This document shows positions 53,280 through 61,472 of a DNA stretch of 64,000 bases, in pieces (positions within the stretch are counted from its first letter, which is position 1; the number at the start of each line of letters is the position of its first letter). Made by a program: the position numbers and the translations under genes. The notes below the pieces were generated by a model. It was given only the letters and a program-made list of their open reading frames with translations, made no database searches and had not been told where the DNA came from. The stretch comes from Candidatus Stackebrandtia excrementipullorum (GTDB taxonomy: Bacteria > Actinomycetota > Actinomycetes > Mycobacteriales > Micromonosporaceae): NCBI GenBank assembly GCA_019113825.1, contig DXGR01000102.1:16970-80969 (forward strand), read 5' to 3'.

Positions 53280-53840
53280 TCACGGTCCGCGGTCTTCTTC
53301 ACGGTGGCCGATCACACGCGCGGGGACTCCGGCCACGATCGCACGCGCGGGCACGTCCTTGGTGACGACCGCGCCCGCACCGACGACGGCACCGTCGCCG
53401 ATCGTCACTCCTTTGAGTACGACCACCTTGGTCCCCAACCAGCAGTCGTCACCGATGCGTACGGGCGCCTTGGTGATGCCCTGGTCCTTGATGGGGCGTT
53501 GTAGTGAATCGATCGTGTGGTCGAAGTCGATGATGTACACGTCGTCGGCGATCAACGTGTCGTCGCCGATGTGTACGTCCAGGTAGGCGTTGACCGTGAC
53601 ACGAGAGCCCAGCACCGCCCTTGCGCCTATGTGGACATTACCTTCGTGCGCTCGGACGGCACTGTGACGACCGACGTGACAATCTCGGCCCATCGTCAAC
53701 CGTCCGTGACCACGTTTGGCCACGATCTCGACGGATTCGCCCAGGTATACCATTCCCGAGACGCGAACCCGTCGATACAGCAGCCGGAAACGTAGGTAAC
53801 GCAGGTGGTTTGGCCAAAAGCGTGGCTTCAGCCGCCACAT
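53280..53840 (-). CDS. left-handed beta-helix acetyltransferase
   Basis: A 186-residue acyltransferase of the LacA/WbbJ/maltose O-acetyltransferase type. Hexapeptide repeats run from about residue 35 to the end: VYLGESVEIVAK, HIGARAVLGSRVTV, VHIGDDTLIADDVYI, VRIGDDCWLGTKVVVLKG and VTIGDGAVVGAGAVVTKDVP. The catalytic His is in IIDFDHTID. The acceptor may be a sugar. ATG 53840 overlaps the end of the methyltransferase gene by 13 bases, so it is the last gene of a coupled operon. Confidence 0.85.
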   Translation of the reverse strand: MWRLKPRFWPNHLRYLRFRLLYRRVRVSGMVYLGESVEIVAKRGHGRLTMGRDCHVGRHSAVRAHEGNVHIGARAVLGSRVTVNAYLDVHIGDDTLIADDVYIIDFDHTIDSLQRPIKDQGITKAPVRIGDDCWLGTKVVVLKGVTIGDGAVVGAGAVVTKDVPARAIVAGVPARVIGHREEDRGP

Positions 53841-54757
53841 TTGCGTCCGGTGATCAACACGTTGTAGAACAGGTCGGCAGGGAGCACGTGGGACAACCGT
53901 TCGTCCAACGCGGCCAGTATCCGCCAGCTGCGCATCGCGAAGTTGGCCCACCCGAAGCCGAGCTTTTCCGGTCGAATGGCGGCTTCGAACGTACGCACCG
54001 GCCATCCCAGAAACGCCGCGGTGAGTTCCTCCGTGCGTGTTTGGACGTCGACGGCTCCCGCGTCGCGTGCCATGGTCGCCAGTTCACCGGGCACGAACGT
54101 GTGCAAATCGACGACGGCCTCCAGCGCAGCGGCGGCCGACGATTCGTCCAGTTCGACCTGCGGCCTACGCCAATCCGACAGACCGGGCAGTCGCGTCGCG
54201 GTTGTCGTGGCCCACCAGGTCAGGCGGCCGAGACGGCGCGCGTAAAAATCGCCCACTCGCGTCGGGTCCCCGGCGAAGACGAACCTGCCGCCCGGCCTCA
54301 ACACTCGTAGGACCTCACCGAACGCCTTCTGTACGTCGGGTATGTGGTGCAGGACGGCGTGCCCGACAACGAGGTCAACCGAATCGTCCGGGTACGGAAT
54401 CGTTTCGGCATCGGCCACGCGGCCTTCCACGTCCAACCCCAGACGTTCGGCGTTGCCCGTAGCGACATCGACCATCCCGGGTGAGATATCGGTGACGACG
54501 CCCTTTTTCGCAACGCCGGCCTGCATCAGGTTGAGAAGGAAGAAGCCGGTGCCACTTCCCACCTCCAACGCCGTCGGATAGGGCCAATCGTCCGCGCCCG
54601 CGGCCAATACGAATCGATCACGCGCATAGTCGATACAGCGTTTGTCGAACGAGATCGACCACTTCTCGTCGTAGGTGTCGGCTTCCCAGTCGTGGTAGAG
54701 AACGTTGGCGAGCTTCGGGTCGGATCGAGCGGCCTCGACCTCTTCATACGTCGTCAT
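53828..54757 (-). CDS. class I SAM-dependent methyltransferase
   Basis: A 309-residue enzyme with a Rossmann methyltransferase core: TALEVGSGTGFFLLNLMQAGV near residue 60 (motif I), VVTDISPGMVDVA (motif II), IPYPDDSVDLVVGHAVLHHIPD (motifs IV/post) and LRPGGRFVFAG. Residues ~190-309 form an extra helical part that may bind the substrate. Substrate unknown. ATG 54757 overlaps the echA stop (ATGA), and the acetyltransferase overlaps its end. Confidence 0.88.
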   Translation of the reverse strand: MTTYEEVEAARSDPKLANVLYHDWEADTYDEKWSISFDKRCIDYARDRFVLAAGADDWPYPTALEVGSGTGFFLLNLMQAGVAKKGVVTDISPGMVDVATGNAERLGLDVEGRVADAETIPYPDDSVDLVVGHAVLHHIPDVQKAFGEVLRVLRPGGRFVFAGDPTRVGDFYARRLGRLTWWATTTATRLPGLSDWRRPQVELDESSAAAALEAVVDLHTFVPGELATMARDAGAVDVQTRTEELTAAFLGWPVRTFEAAIRPEKLGFGWANFAMRSWRILAALDERLSHVLPADLFYNVLITGRKCGG

Positions 54758-55527
54758 TTGCCGGTGAATCCCGGCTTCCGCTTATCGGTGAAGGCGTTCA
54801 TGCCCTCGTGTGCATCGTGCGTGGCGAAAAGGCCCGCGAACAACTGCGACTCCCACGCCAGGCCCGCCGGCAACTCCATCTCCAGACCGGTGTCGACGGC
54901 CTGTTTGGCAGCCCGCAACGCGCGCGGCGCGCCGTCGGTGAACACCGAGGCGAATGTCTTGGCGGCTTCGAAAACCTCCGCCGCGGGAACGACGTCGTCG
55001 ACCAGGCCAATGCGCAACGCCTCCTGGGCGTCGATCATGCGGCCGGTGAAGATAAGCTCTTTGGCACGCGACGGGCCGACCAACCGCGGAAGCCGTTGAG
55101 TGCCACCCGCTCCGGGGATGATGCCGAGTTTGATCTCGGGTTGCCCGAGTTTGGCGTCGTCGGCGCAGATACGAATGTCGCATGCCAACGCCAGTTCACA
55201 TCCGCCGCCCAAGGCGTATCCGGTGATGGCGGCGACGACCGGTTTCCCTATCTGGGCGATGGCGTTGAACGCCGCGGACAATTGCGGCGCCCGGTCGGAC
55301 ATCTCCGGATAGCCCATGTCGGCCATCTCCTTGATGTCGGCGCCCGCGGCGAAGACCTTCTCGCCGCCGTAAACGATGACTGCTCTGATGTCGTCATCGG
55401 CGTCGGCCGCTACGGCGGCTTCACGCAACTCCTCCTGAACCTGGGTGTTCAGGGCGTTCATCGGGGGACGGTCCAACCGAATGACGCCAATGCCTTCGTC
55501 GGTCTCAAGATTCACGAAACGAGCCAC
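54754..55527 (-). CDS. enoyl-CoA hydratase/isomerase family protein
   Basis: A 257-residue crotonase-fold protein. Oxyanion-hole and catalytic regions are visible: FAAGADIKEMADMG near residue 60, AITGYALGGGCELALACDIRICADDAKLGQPEIKLGIIPGAGGTQRLPRLVG with both catalytic Glu (in CELAL and QPEIKLG). This makes a true hydratase likely, as in fatty-acid beta-oxidation. The last residues (AFTDKRKPGFTGK) are typical. GTG 55527 has TAGCCT six bases upstream. First gene of the overlapping operon. Confidence 0.93.
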   Translation of the reverse strand: MARFVNLETDEGIGVIRLDRPPMNALNTQVQEELREAAVAADADDDIRAVIVYGGEKVFAAGADIKEMADMGYPEMSDRAPQLSAAFNAIAQIGKPVVAAITGYALGGGCELALACDIRICADDAKLGQPEIKLGIIPGAGGTQRLPRLVGPSRAKELIFTGRMIDAQEALRIGLVDDVVPAAEVFEAAKTFASVFTDGAPRALRAAKQAVDTGLEMELPAGLAWESQLFAGLFATHDAHEGMNAFTDKRKPGFTGK

Positions 55528-55533
55528 ACGGGC

Positions 55534-55539
55534 AGGCTA
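55534..55539 (-). promoter_or_regulatory. -10 element for the enoyl-CoA hydratase operon, leaderless type
   Basis: TAGCCT on the minus strand, six bases before GTG 55527. Confidence 0.55.
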
Positions 55540-55580
55540 CACGTACGGCGCATCCCGTTGCGCCGGTCGCCGCGCCGCCT

Positions 55581-56330
55581 TCACACCGGTGCGAGAACCC
55601 GTTCCAAGGCCTCAAACCATTTGTCGGCCATCTTTTGTGCCCCGGAACCGCCGGTGTGCAGGCCGTCGTAGGTATCTGCGTCGACGTCGAAGCCGTCGTT
55701 CTGGTCCACCACGAACAACGGTGACTCCGGGGACTGATGAGCCTTCGCCCAGCTCGGGATACGTGCATTGAGTTCGTCGACCTGGCCCGGACAGTGCACA
55801 CACTCCTTGTCCATCGGGGTCTCGGTCATGGGGATGATCTGTGCCACCAGAATCACCATGTTCGCGTTGACCTGCCTCATCTGGTCAACCAGAATAGACA
55901 GGCCCTTAAGGATTTCATCTGTGGAGTCTCCGCGTCGGATGTCGTTGGACCCCAGATGCACCAGCATGACGTCCGCGGGGTCCCTCGCCAGCCAGTCGAA
56001 CAACAGGCCCTCCTCGGCGATGCCGGTCGCCTCGAAGCCGCTGTAGGCGCGACTGTTGTCGTCGTAATCATCGTCACATTCGGGCCCTTCGCGCTTGCCC
56101 ACGAAATCAAGGTTGTCGTAACCCGAGTCCACCAATCGGTTCCACAGGATCGACCGCCAGCATCCGGTTGAACCACTGATCGAGTCCCCCAGAGGCATGA
56201 TCGCCACCGGATCGCCGTCGGCCCCCAACGGCAACGGCGACTCCACCGGGTCTCGCAGCGTCGTAATACACGCGGCCACGACGACGACACAACACAACCA
56301 CAACAAGACCAGCTTCACGTACTTCGGCAC
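55581..56330 (-). CDS. secreted SGNH/GDSL hydrolase
   Basis: A 249-residue lipoprotein-type esterase with signal helix VKLVLLWLCCVVVVAAC (lipobox Cys21). Block I is MPLGDSISG with nucleophile Ser50, block III VHLGSNDIRRG near residue 127 and block V has the Asp/His pair in DTYDGLHTGGSG. This resembles carbohydrate esterase family 3-type acetylesterases. GTG 56330 has AGGAG six bases upstream. No operon partner overlaps. Confidence 0.88.
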   Translation of the reverse strand: MPKYVKLVLLWLCCVVVVAACITTLRDPVESPLPLGADGDPVAIMPLGDSISGSTGCWRSILWNRLVDSGYDNLDFVGKREGPECDDDYDDNSRAYSGFEATGIAEEGLLFDWLARDPADVMLVHLGSNDIRRGDSTDEILKGLSILVDQMRQVNANMVILVAQIIPMTETPMDKECVHCPGQVDELNARIPSWAKAHQSPESPLFVVDQNDGFDVDADTYDGLHTGGSGAQKMADKWFEALERVLAPV

Positions 56331-56403
56331 ACCGACTCCTGGTATCGCTTCAGGCGCGCAGTCGCGACGAACCCACCGCCGTCGGTCCGCTGCTCACCAA
56401 CCC

Positions 56404-57798
56404 TCAACAGTCCGGCAGGGAAGGCGGCTGCTCGGAAAGCAACGTCGGCTCGCCCATCGTAAAGACGGTGAGCATGCTCCGCCAGGCGTCGGAATCGGGA
56501 ATGAATATCTCGCTGTGAGCGTGCACCCCACCGATCTCCTTACCGGTGATGCCCATACTTCCCAACGTCCGGTTGACATCGTCAAGCGCATCGGGGTCAT
56601 CGGGAAGCCGGCCCGTGACGAGGCGTTTCACTCCGGGCATGCTCGAGACCCGGATGCCGTGCCCCAGCCCGGTCGCGTCGGGAATGTTCTGGACGTAACC
56701 GATGGGGTCCCCCGGAGCCATCAGGTCGTAGCGTTCCCTACAGGGGCTGGCGTAGTCGTGTGGCGACCACACCCCGTATCCGGCCCCGGCCGAGGCGAGG
56801 TGGAGGACTCGGTCGGCGTCAAGATCGTACGTCTCGGCCAGGCCGACCACCGCGCCGCCGTAGGAGTGCCCCGCCACCGTCAACGACACGTGTGCGGGCA
56901 GTCGGTGCCGCAGGTCGGCCGTGAACGCCGTCAACTCGATCGCTGCGTCCTGCGCCCAGGAGGGGGTGGACTCCTGGATCCAGCCCGACGGGAACGGCGA
57001 GCCCGCCCACACCACCATGGCCAGCTCTCCCTCGGCGGCCGACACGAAACTGGCCGCGCGCCCCGAATACCGAGTGAAGTTGTCGCTGCTGACAAACGCC
57101 GAACCCCCCGGCACCAGCACACCGACGTGTGACGCCGTATCCAGATCCCCGACCAGCTCCGCCCACGCCCCCTGGCCGCGATTGGCGAGCGGATCGAAGT
57201 AGACGAGTCGGTGCCCACCGTCGATGACCCGCTGAAAATCGGGCCGCGGTTCACGATCGCCCTGCGTCCAGGGTCGGGGAGGCGACGGCCAGGACCGCGA
57301 GGCCGCCACCGAGGCCGCCAGTCGGATCGCGTTCGCGTTGATCCGCACGTCGATGGGTGCGCCTTCCAGGTTCCCCACCGCGGAGGGAAACAACACGGCC
57401 AACCACTCCACCAGGTCGTTCGGCAGTTGCGCGAAGACCTCGTCGACCGTCACCGCGTCCATCTCTCCGGACATCAACCTGGCCAGGCCGGCCTCGGCGG
57501 GCACGCTCGACGTCGCCAACGGTGCCCGCTCGTTCAAAGTCAACGCCAACCCGGGGTCGTCGGCCGCCATATCGGCGGCCAGATCCGGAGGCAGAGAATG
57601 GTAACGCTGCGGCAACGAGGTGGTAATGAGCTCGGTGGGGTCGATGTCCATTTGTTCGGCGAGCTCGACGGCGTCCACGGCCGAAACCGGCGGTCGGCGG
57701 TCGACCGGCTGCATGATCGCGGCCACCAACAGCAACGACAGGATCGCCATCGCAACGACGACGGCCCGACCCGACTGAATCCGTGCTCGTTCCCTCAC
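56404..57798 (-). CDS. membrane-anchored alpha/beta hydrolase (DUF1023 type)
   Basis: A 464-residue protein. An N-terminal anchor (AVVVAMAILSLLLVAAIMQP) precedes a helical region and an alpha/beta-hydrolase domain with the nucleophile elbow VAGHSYGGAVVGLA near residue 335 and VLVPGGSAFVSSDNFTRYSGRA as the oxyanion region. A candidate catalytic His is in GGVHAHSEIF. This DUF1023-type esterase/lipase group is common and of unknown substrate in actinobacteria. GTG 57798 has TAGGCT seven bases upstream. Confidence 0.85.
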   Translation of the reverse strand: MRERARIQSGRAVVVAMAILSLLLVAAIMQPVDRRPPVSAVDAVELAEQMDIDPTELITTSLPQRYHSLPPDLAADMAADDPGLALTLNERAPLATSSVPAEAGLARLMSGEMDAVTVDEVFAQLPNDLVEWLAVLFPSAVGNLEGAPIDVRINANAIRLAASVAASRSWPSPPRPWTQGDREPRPDFQRVIDGGHRLVYFDPLANRGQGAWAELVGDLDTASHVGVLVPGGSAFVSSDNFTRYSGRAASFVSAAEGELAMVVWAGSPFPSGWIQESTPSWAQDAAIELTAFTADLRHRLPAHVSLTVAGHSYGGAVVGLAETYDLDADRVLHLASAGAGYGVWSPHDYASPCRERYDLMAPGDPIGYVQNIPDATGLGHGIRVSSMPGVKRLVTGRLPDDPDALDDVNRTLGSMGITGKEIGGVHAHSEIFIPDSDAWRSMLTVFTMGEPTLLSEQPPSLPDC

Positions 57799-57805
57799 CC
57801 GATTC

Positions 57806-57811
57806 AGCCTA
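57806..57811 (-). promoter_or_regulatory. -10 element for the alpha/beta hydrolase gene, leaderless type
   Basis: TAGGCT on the minus strand, seven bases before GTG 57798. Confidence 0.55.
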
Positions 57812-57857
57812 TGCCCTGATACGGCTTAGACCGGTGGAGCCTGTGATCCGTCGATCT

Positions 57858-58646
57858 TCACACGGCACGCACGGCGTACCGGCCGTCACGCTTTTCGACG
57901 TTCAGCCGAATGTCGAACGCCTTGGTCAGGTTCTCCGACGTGAGTACGTCGTCGAGCAGCCCCGACGACACCACCGCACCGTCGGACAACAGCAGTCCGT
58001 GAGTGAAGCCGGGCGGGATCTCCTCAACGTGGTGGCTAACGAGCGCCAGCGTCGGGGAATCGGGGTCGGCGGCCAGCTCCGACAACAACCGGACCAGACT
58101 TTCCCTACCGCCCACGTCGAGGCCCGCAGCCGGTTCGTCGAGCAACAACAACTCGGGATCGGTCATCATGGCCCGCGCGATCTGTACCCGCTTACGCTCT
58201 CCCTCGGAGAGGGTGCCAAAGCGTCGTTTAGCCAACGCCGCGACACCGAAACGGTCGAGAAGCTCCATGGCCCGGTCCTCGTCCAGCGCGTCATACTCCT
58301 CACGCCACCGACCGACCACCGCCCACGCCGCGGTCACCACGACGTCGAGAACCCGTTCGTCGGGTGGGATGGCCAGCGACGCCGAGGTCAAGCCGACCCG
58401 GGGACGCAACTCGGATACATCCACTTTGCCGAGTTGTTCGTCGAGCACACGCACGGTTCCCGACGTCGGGTGCATGCGTCCACCCGCAAGATTGAGCAGA
58501 GTGGTTTTTCCGGCTCCGTTGGGCCCCAGGACGACCCAACGTTCGTCCAATTCGACCTGCCAATCGACATGGTCGAGCAGAAGCGAGTTTCCGCGGCGTA
58601 CAACGACGTCGGTGGCATTGATCACGAGATCGGCTGAGTCCGGCAC
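57858..58646 (-). CDS. ABC ATPase without a partner permease
   Basis: A 262-residue ATPase: Walker A GPNGAGKTTL near residue 43, Q-loop LTSASLAIPPDERVLD, signature LSEGERKRVQIARAMM, Walker B LLLLDEPAAGLD and switch LALVSHHVEEIPPG. This fits the ModF/YlmA-like group of single ABC proteins; no membrane subunit is encoded nearby. The GTG 58646 start has no convincing ribosome site. Role unknown. Confidence 0.87.
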   Translation of the reverse strand: MPDSADLVINATDVVVRRGNSLLLDHVDWQVELDERWVVLGPNGAGKTTLLNLAGGRMHPTSGTVRVLDEQLGKVDVSELRPRVGLTSASLAIPPDERVLDVVVTAAWAVVGRWREEYDALDEDRAMELLDRFGVAALAKRRFGTLSEGERKRVQIARAMMTDPELLLLDEPAAGLDVGGRESLVRLLSELAADPDSPTLALVSHHVEEIPPGFTHGLLLSDGAVVSSGLLDDVLTSENLTKAFDIRLNVEKRDGRYAVRAV

Positions 58647-58728
58647 GATTGCATACTGCCATGACCGACCGCCGCCTGTCTTGTTCGCCGGGCCTTTGCG
58701 TCAGGCACGTCTCACCCGTGACGGCCTT

Positions 58729-59418
58729 CTACCTCGATGGGCGGAACCGTTCTCGCCCAAGAATCCACAGCGCTTCAACCCCATCGCGCCACGTGATCTT
58801 CTTGCCCTCTTCACGCGTCCTGGCCCGATACGAGATCGGGACTTCGAACGGGCGCACGCCCCGGCGCAACAGCTTCGCCGTCACCTCCGCCTCCACGCCG
58901 AAGCCATGGGACCGGATGCGAAGGGAACGAAACATGTGGACCGGCAGAAGCTTGAAGCACGTCTCCAGGTCGCCGATGTAGGAGTTGTACAAAACGTTGG
59001 CGGCCAACGTAACGGCCTTGTTTCCCATGACATACCAGAAGGAGTACGAGGCGTGGCTGCCGAAGGTGCGGTTTCCGTACACCACTTCGGCTCGACCCGA
59101 CAGGATCGGCGCCAACAGGGCAGGTATGTCCCACGCGTCGTACTCGAGGTCGGCGTCGAAGATGACAAGATAATCGCCGGTGGCGGTGTCGACCGCGGTC
59201 TTGACAGCCGCACCTTTGCCGCGATTACGGTTGTGCGTCAACACCCGCACCCGGGGGTCCTCGATTTCGCGCAGCAGGGCCGCGGTCTTGTCGCGGCTGC
59301 CGTCGTCGACGACGATCAACTCGACGGGGCACGGGTATTGCACCGCCAGAACATGTTCAACGGCTTTGAGGACCCGCCGTGCCTCGTTGAAGACCGGCAT
59401 CACTATCGACAGTTTCAT
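58729..59418 (-). CDS. glycosyltransferase family 2
   Basis: A 229-residue dolichol-phosphate-mannose-synthase-like enzyme. It shows LSIVMPVFNEARRV at the N-terminus, VELIVVDDGSRDKT near residue 33, VIFDADLEYDAWDIP holding the DxD metal site near residue 90 and AEVVYGNRTFGS. There are no membrane helices except a weak stretch. ATG 59418 overlaps the stop of the upstream large hypothetical gene (ATGA), so the two are coupled. The acceptor is probably a polyprenyl phosphate. Confidence 0.9.
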   Translation of the reverse strand: MKLSIVMPVFNEARRVLKAVEHVLAVQYPCPVELIVVDDGSRDKTAALLREIEDPRVRVLTHNRNRGKGAAVKTAVDTATGDYLVIFDADLEYDAWDIPALLAPILSGRAEVVYGNRTFGSHASYSFWYVMGNKAVTLAANVLYNSYIGDLETCFKLLPVHMFRSLRIRSHGFGVEAEVTAKLLRRGVRPFEVPISYRARTREEGKKITWRDGVEALWILGRERFRPSR

Positions 59419-61424
59419 CCTTCACCGCCCTTCAGCCGAGCGCGCCGGGTCGCACCCATGCGGTGTGGACTCATAACCGGTCGGCCGTGCGGCAACGTCG
59501 TTCTCGACCGCCTCAGCGGAGTCACGACGAGTCGACGAAATTCCGACAGCGCACGCCGGTCGGGGTGCTCCGCCGTCAGGACGCGGTGAAGCACCCGTCG
59601 CGCGTCGCGGTGTGGAAGTTCCTCCAAACCGGCGATGATCGAGTGCGGACCGTCCACCTCCATGAGCCGAAGCGAGGATTCGGCCGCCAGCAGCGACCGC
59701 TCCGCGTCCGTCAGGTCCACCAGTTCAAGGACACCGATCTCCACCAGGCACACCAGCGCGGTGGGAGCCAGAACGGGGTCGGAACGAACACGGCGGAGCA
59801 GCTTCACCGATGAGGGGTCCACATCGTAAAGAAGCTCCAGTATCGCGGCCGCGCGGCTTCGCAACGGTGTCTCGCGAGCGACGTCCAGCAGGCATTCCAG
59901 GTCACGGCCCTGTGCGTCCAACCATGTGGCCAGTTCCGTCGCCGCCGCCTCGGGCGGGTAGTGCTGGGTCACGACGCCCAGCATCTCCTCGGCGGACGTC
60001 TCGGCGAGCTCGCCCACGAGTCCCGCTTCACGTCCTTCGGCCAGCATCCGGTCCCGCATCACGTAAGTCGCCAAGTCGGTCAACTGCAGCAGTTCGGTGG
60101 GAAGCTTCAGTTCGGTCGCCAGTTCCGCCGTGGTGTCGGGATCGAATGGTGAGTCCAAAGTGTCGCTGGACAGGTCGGCCATGAAAACCGGGTCCACCAC
60201 GCCGACCCGTGATTCCACCGCCCCCAGTTCGATGAGGCGGCCCCACATTGTCGCCAGATCGTTCTGCAGCAGATCGCGCTGCCGTCGCCGCTCGGTGGGC
60301 TGAAGTTCATCCACATCGAACAACGTGCCGCAGCAGTGCCGCCACACGGTCTCTTCGAGACGTTTGGCGGGCATCGGCGAGGGCAGGCTGTACAGCGAGT
60401 TGAGAATGTCGGGGAGGATCCCGGTGAACCCGTGCCGCAGTCCCGACGCCGCGGGCTCCCGGCTCGTCGCCAAGAAGCGCGCCCCCAAACCTCCGATCGC
60501 GTCGAACAGTCCACGCCACAGTGCGACCGGGTCGGACAATCGCGGTTTGGCCTTCGCCACCGGCACAAGCCTGCCGCGATAACGACGGATCAGACGCGCC
60601 TTCGTCATCCAGTTCACCAGAAGGTCGACCTCGGCGGGCACGTCGATCCCCAATACCGCAGCCAGATCGTCCCGGTCACTGTCAAACAGTTCGCCCCTCG
60701 CCCGTAGTCGGCGGCCGTCGGCCAGCCAATCCACGACCCGTCGAGCCCTCGCCACCGTCGGCACCGCGGTCGCCAACTCCACGAGTCGTTGCGGTGTCGG
60801 AAGTTCGACCGGTAGTTGCGCGGGTGCGCGTACAAAGCCGGGCACCGGTTGGTCGACCCGCGTCTTCTTCAACCGGCTCAACAGCGTGTCGTCCACCGCG
60901 AGCCCGTCGCGCCGAGCCCGAAACTGAAACGAACGCAACGAATCGGGCCCATCGATGACCATGCCGTGGTCGCGAGCCAACCGACTCCAGTACTTTTCGA
61001 CGCCGAACCGTTCCGCATCGAACAGGACCGCCGGGAAGCGGGGTGCCAGCTCGTCGATCGCGGCCTCGTTGTCGGCCATCGAGGCACCACGCGGGTCCCG
61101 CAGCCCGTAGTCACCGATGAAACGCAACAAGAGCCGCAAAGTTTCGGGGGCGTCTGCCAGGTCGGCAGGGTCGGCGTCCAGGTACCGGGGAAGCCATTCG
61201 AGCAGAAAATGCCGGACGTGTTCGGGTTTCCAATAGGTCAGCCGACCGTCGCTGGAATAGTGCCGGGAATCCAGCGCCGAGCTGATCAGCACCTCGTCCA
61301 TCGAGGGTGAATCCCGCTGCGACCACTCCAGACACCTGCGGGTCAACAGCGTGCGTGCAGCGTGATACTCGTCGCGCTCATCCAGTTCGAAGCAGGTTCG
61401 CACGCCCGTTGTCGCCCCTTCCAC
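59415..61424 (-). CDS. large conserved hypothetical protein
   Basis: A 669-residue cytoplasmic protein I do not recognise by function. It is rich in Leu, Arg and Asp, mostly helical, without membrane segments or obvious enzyme motifs. The N-terminal region RLTYWKPEHVRHFLLEWLPRYL near residue 55 and LRLLLRFIGDYGLRDP resemble a family of large actinobacterial hypotheticals. GTG 61424 is chosen; GTG 61403 is as likely. The open frame runs further upstream, antisense to the peptidase gene, which is rejected. Its end overlaps the GT2 start. Confidence 0.7.
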   Translation of the reverse strand: MEGATTGVRTCFELDERDEYHAARTLLTRRCLEWSQRDSPSMDEVLISSALDSRHYSSDGRLTYWKPEHVRHFLLEWLPRYLDADPADLADAPETLRLLLRFIGDYGLRDPRGASMADNEAAIDELAPRFPAVLFDAERFGVEKYWSRLARDHGMVIDGPDSLRSFQFRARRDGLAVDDTLLSRLKKTRVDQPVPGFVRAPAQLPVELPTPQRLVELATAVPTVARARRVVDWLADGRRLRARGELFDSDRDDLAAVLGIDVPAEVDLLVNWMTKARLIRRYRGRLVPVAKAKPRLSDPVALWRGLFDAIGGLGARFLATSREPAASGLRHGFTGILPDILNSLYSLPSPMPAKRLEETVWRHCCGTLFDVDELQPTERRRQRDLLQNDLATMWGRLIELGAVESRVGVVDPVFMADLSSDTLDSPFDPDTTAELATELKLPTELLQLTDLATYVMRDRMLAEGREAGLVGELAETSAEEMLGVVTQHYPPEAAATELATWLDAQGRDLECLLDVARETPLRSRAAAILELLYDVDPSSVKLLRRVRSDPVLAPTALVCLVEIGVLELVDLTDAERSLLAAESSLRLMEVDGPHSIIAGLEELPHRDARRVLHRVLTAEHPDRRALSEFRRLVVTPLRRSRTTLPHGRPVMSPHRMGATRRARLKGGEG

Positions 61425-61459
61425 CGTCGGGAGACCATCGTAAGCGGGCCGGGCACCGG

Positions 61460-61465
61460 TAGCCT
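61460..61465 (+). promoter_or_regulatory. -10 element for the M3 peptidase gene, leaderless type
   Basis: TAGCCT, seven bases, then GTG 61473. It faces TACGAT (61442-61437, minus) of the hypothetical gene. Confidence 0.55.
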
Positions 61466-61472
61466 GACGTGG

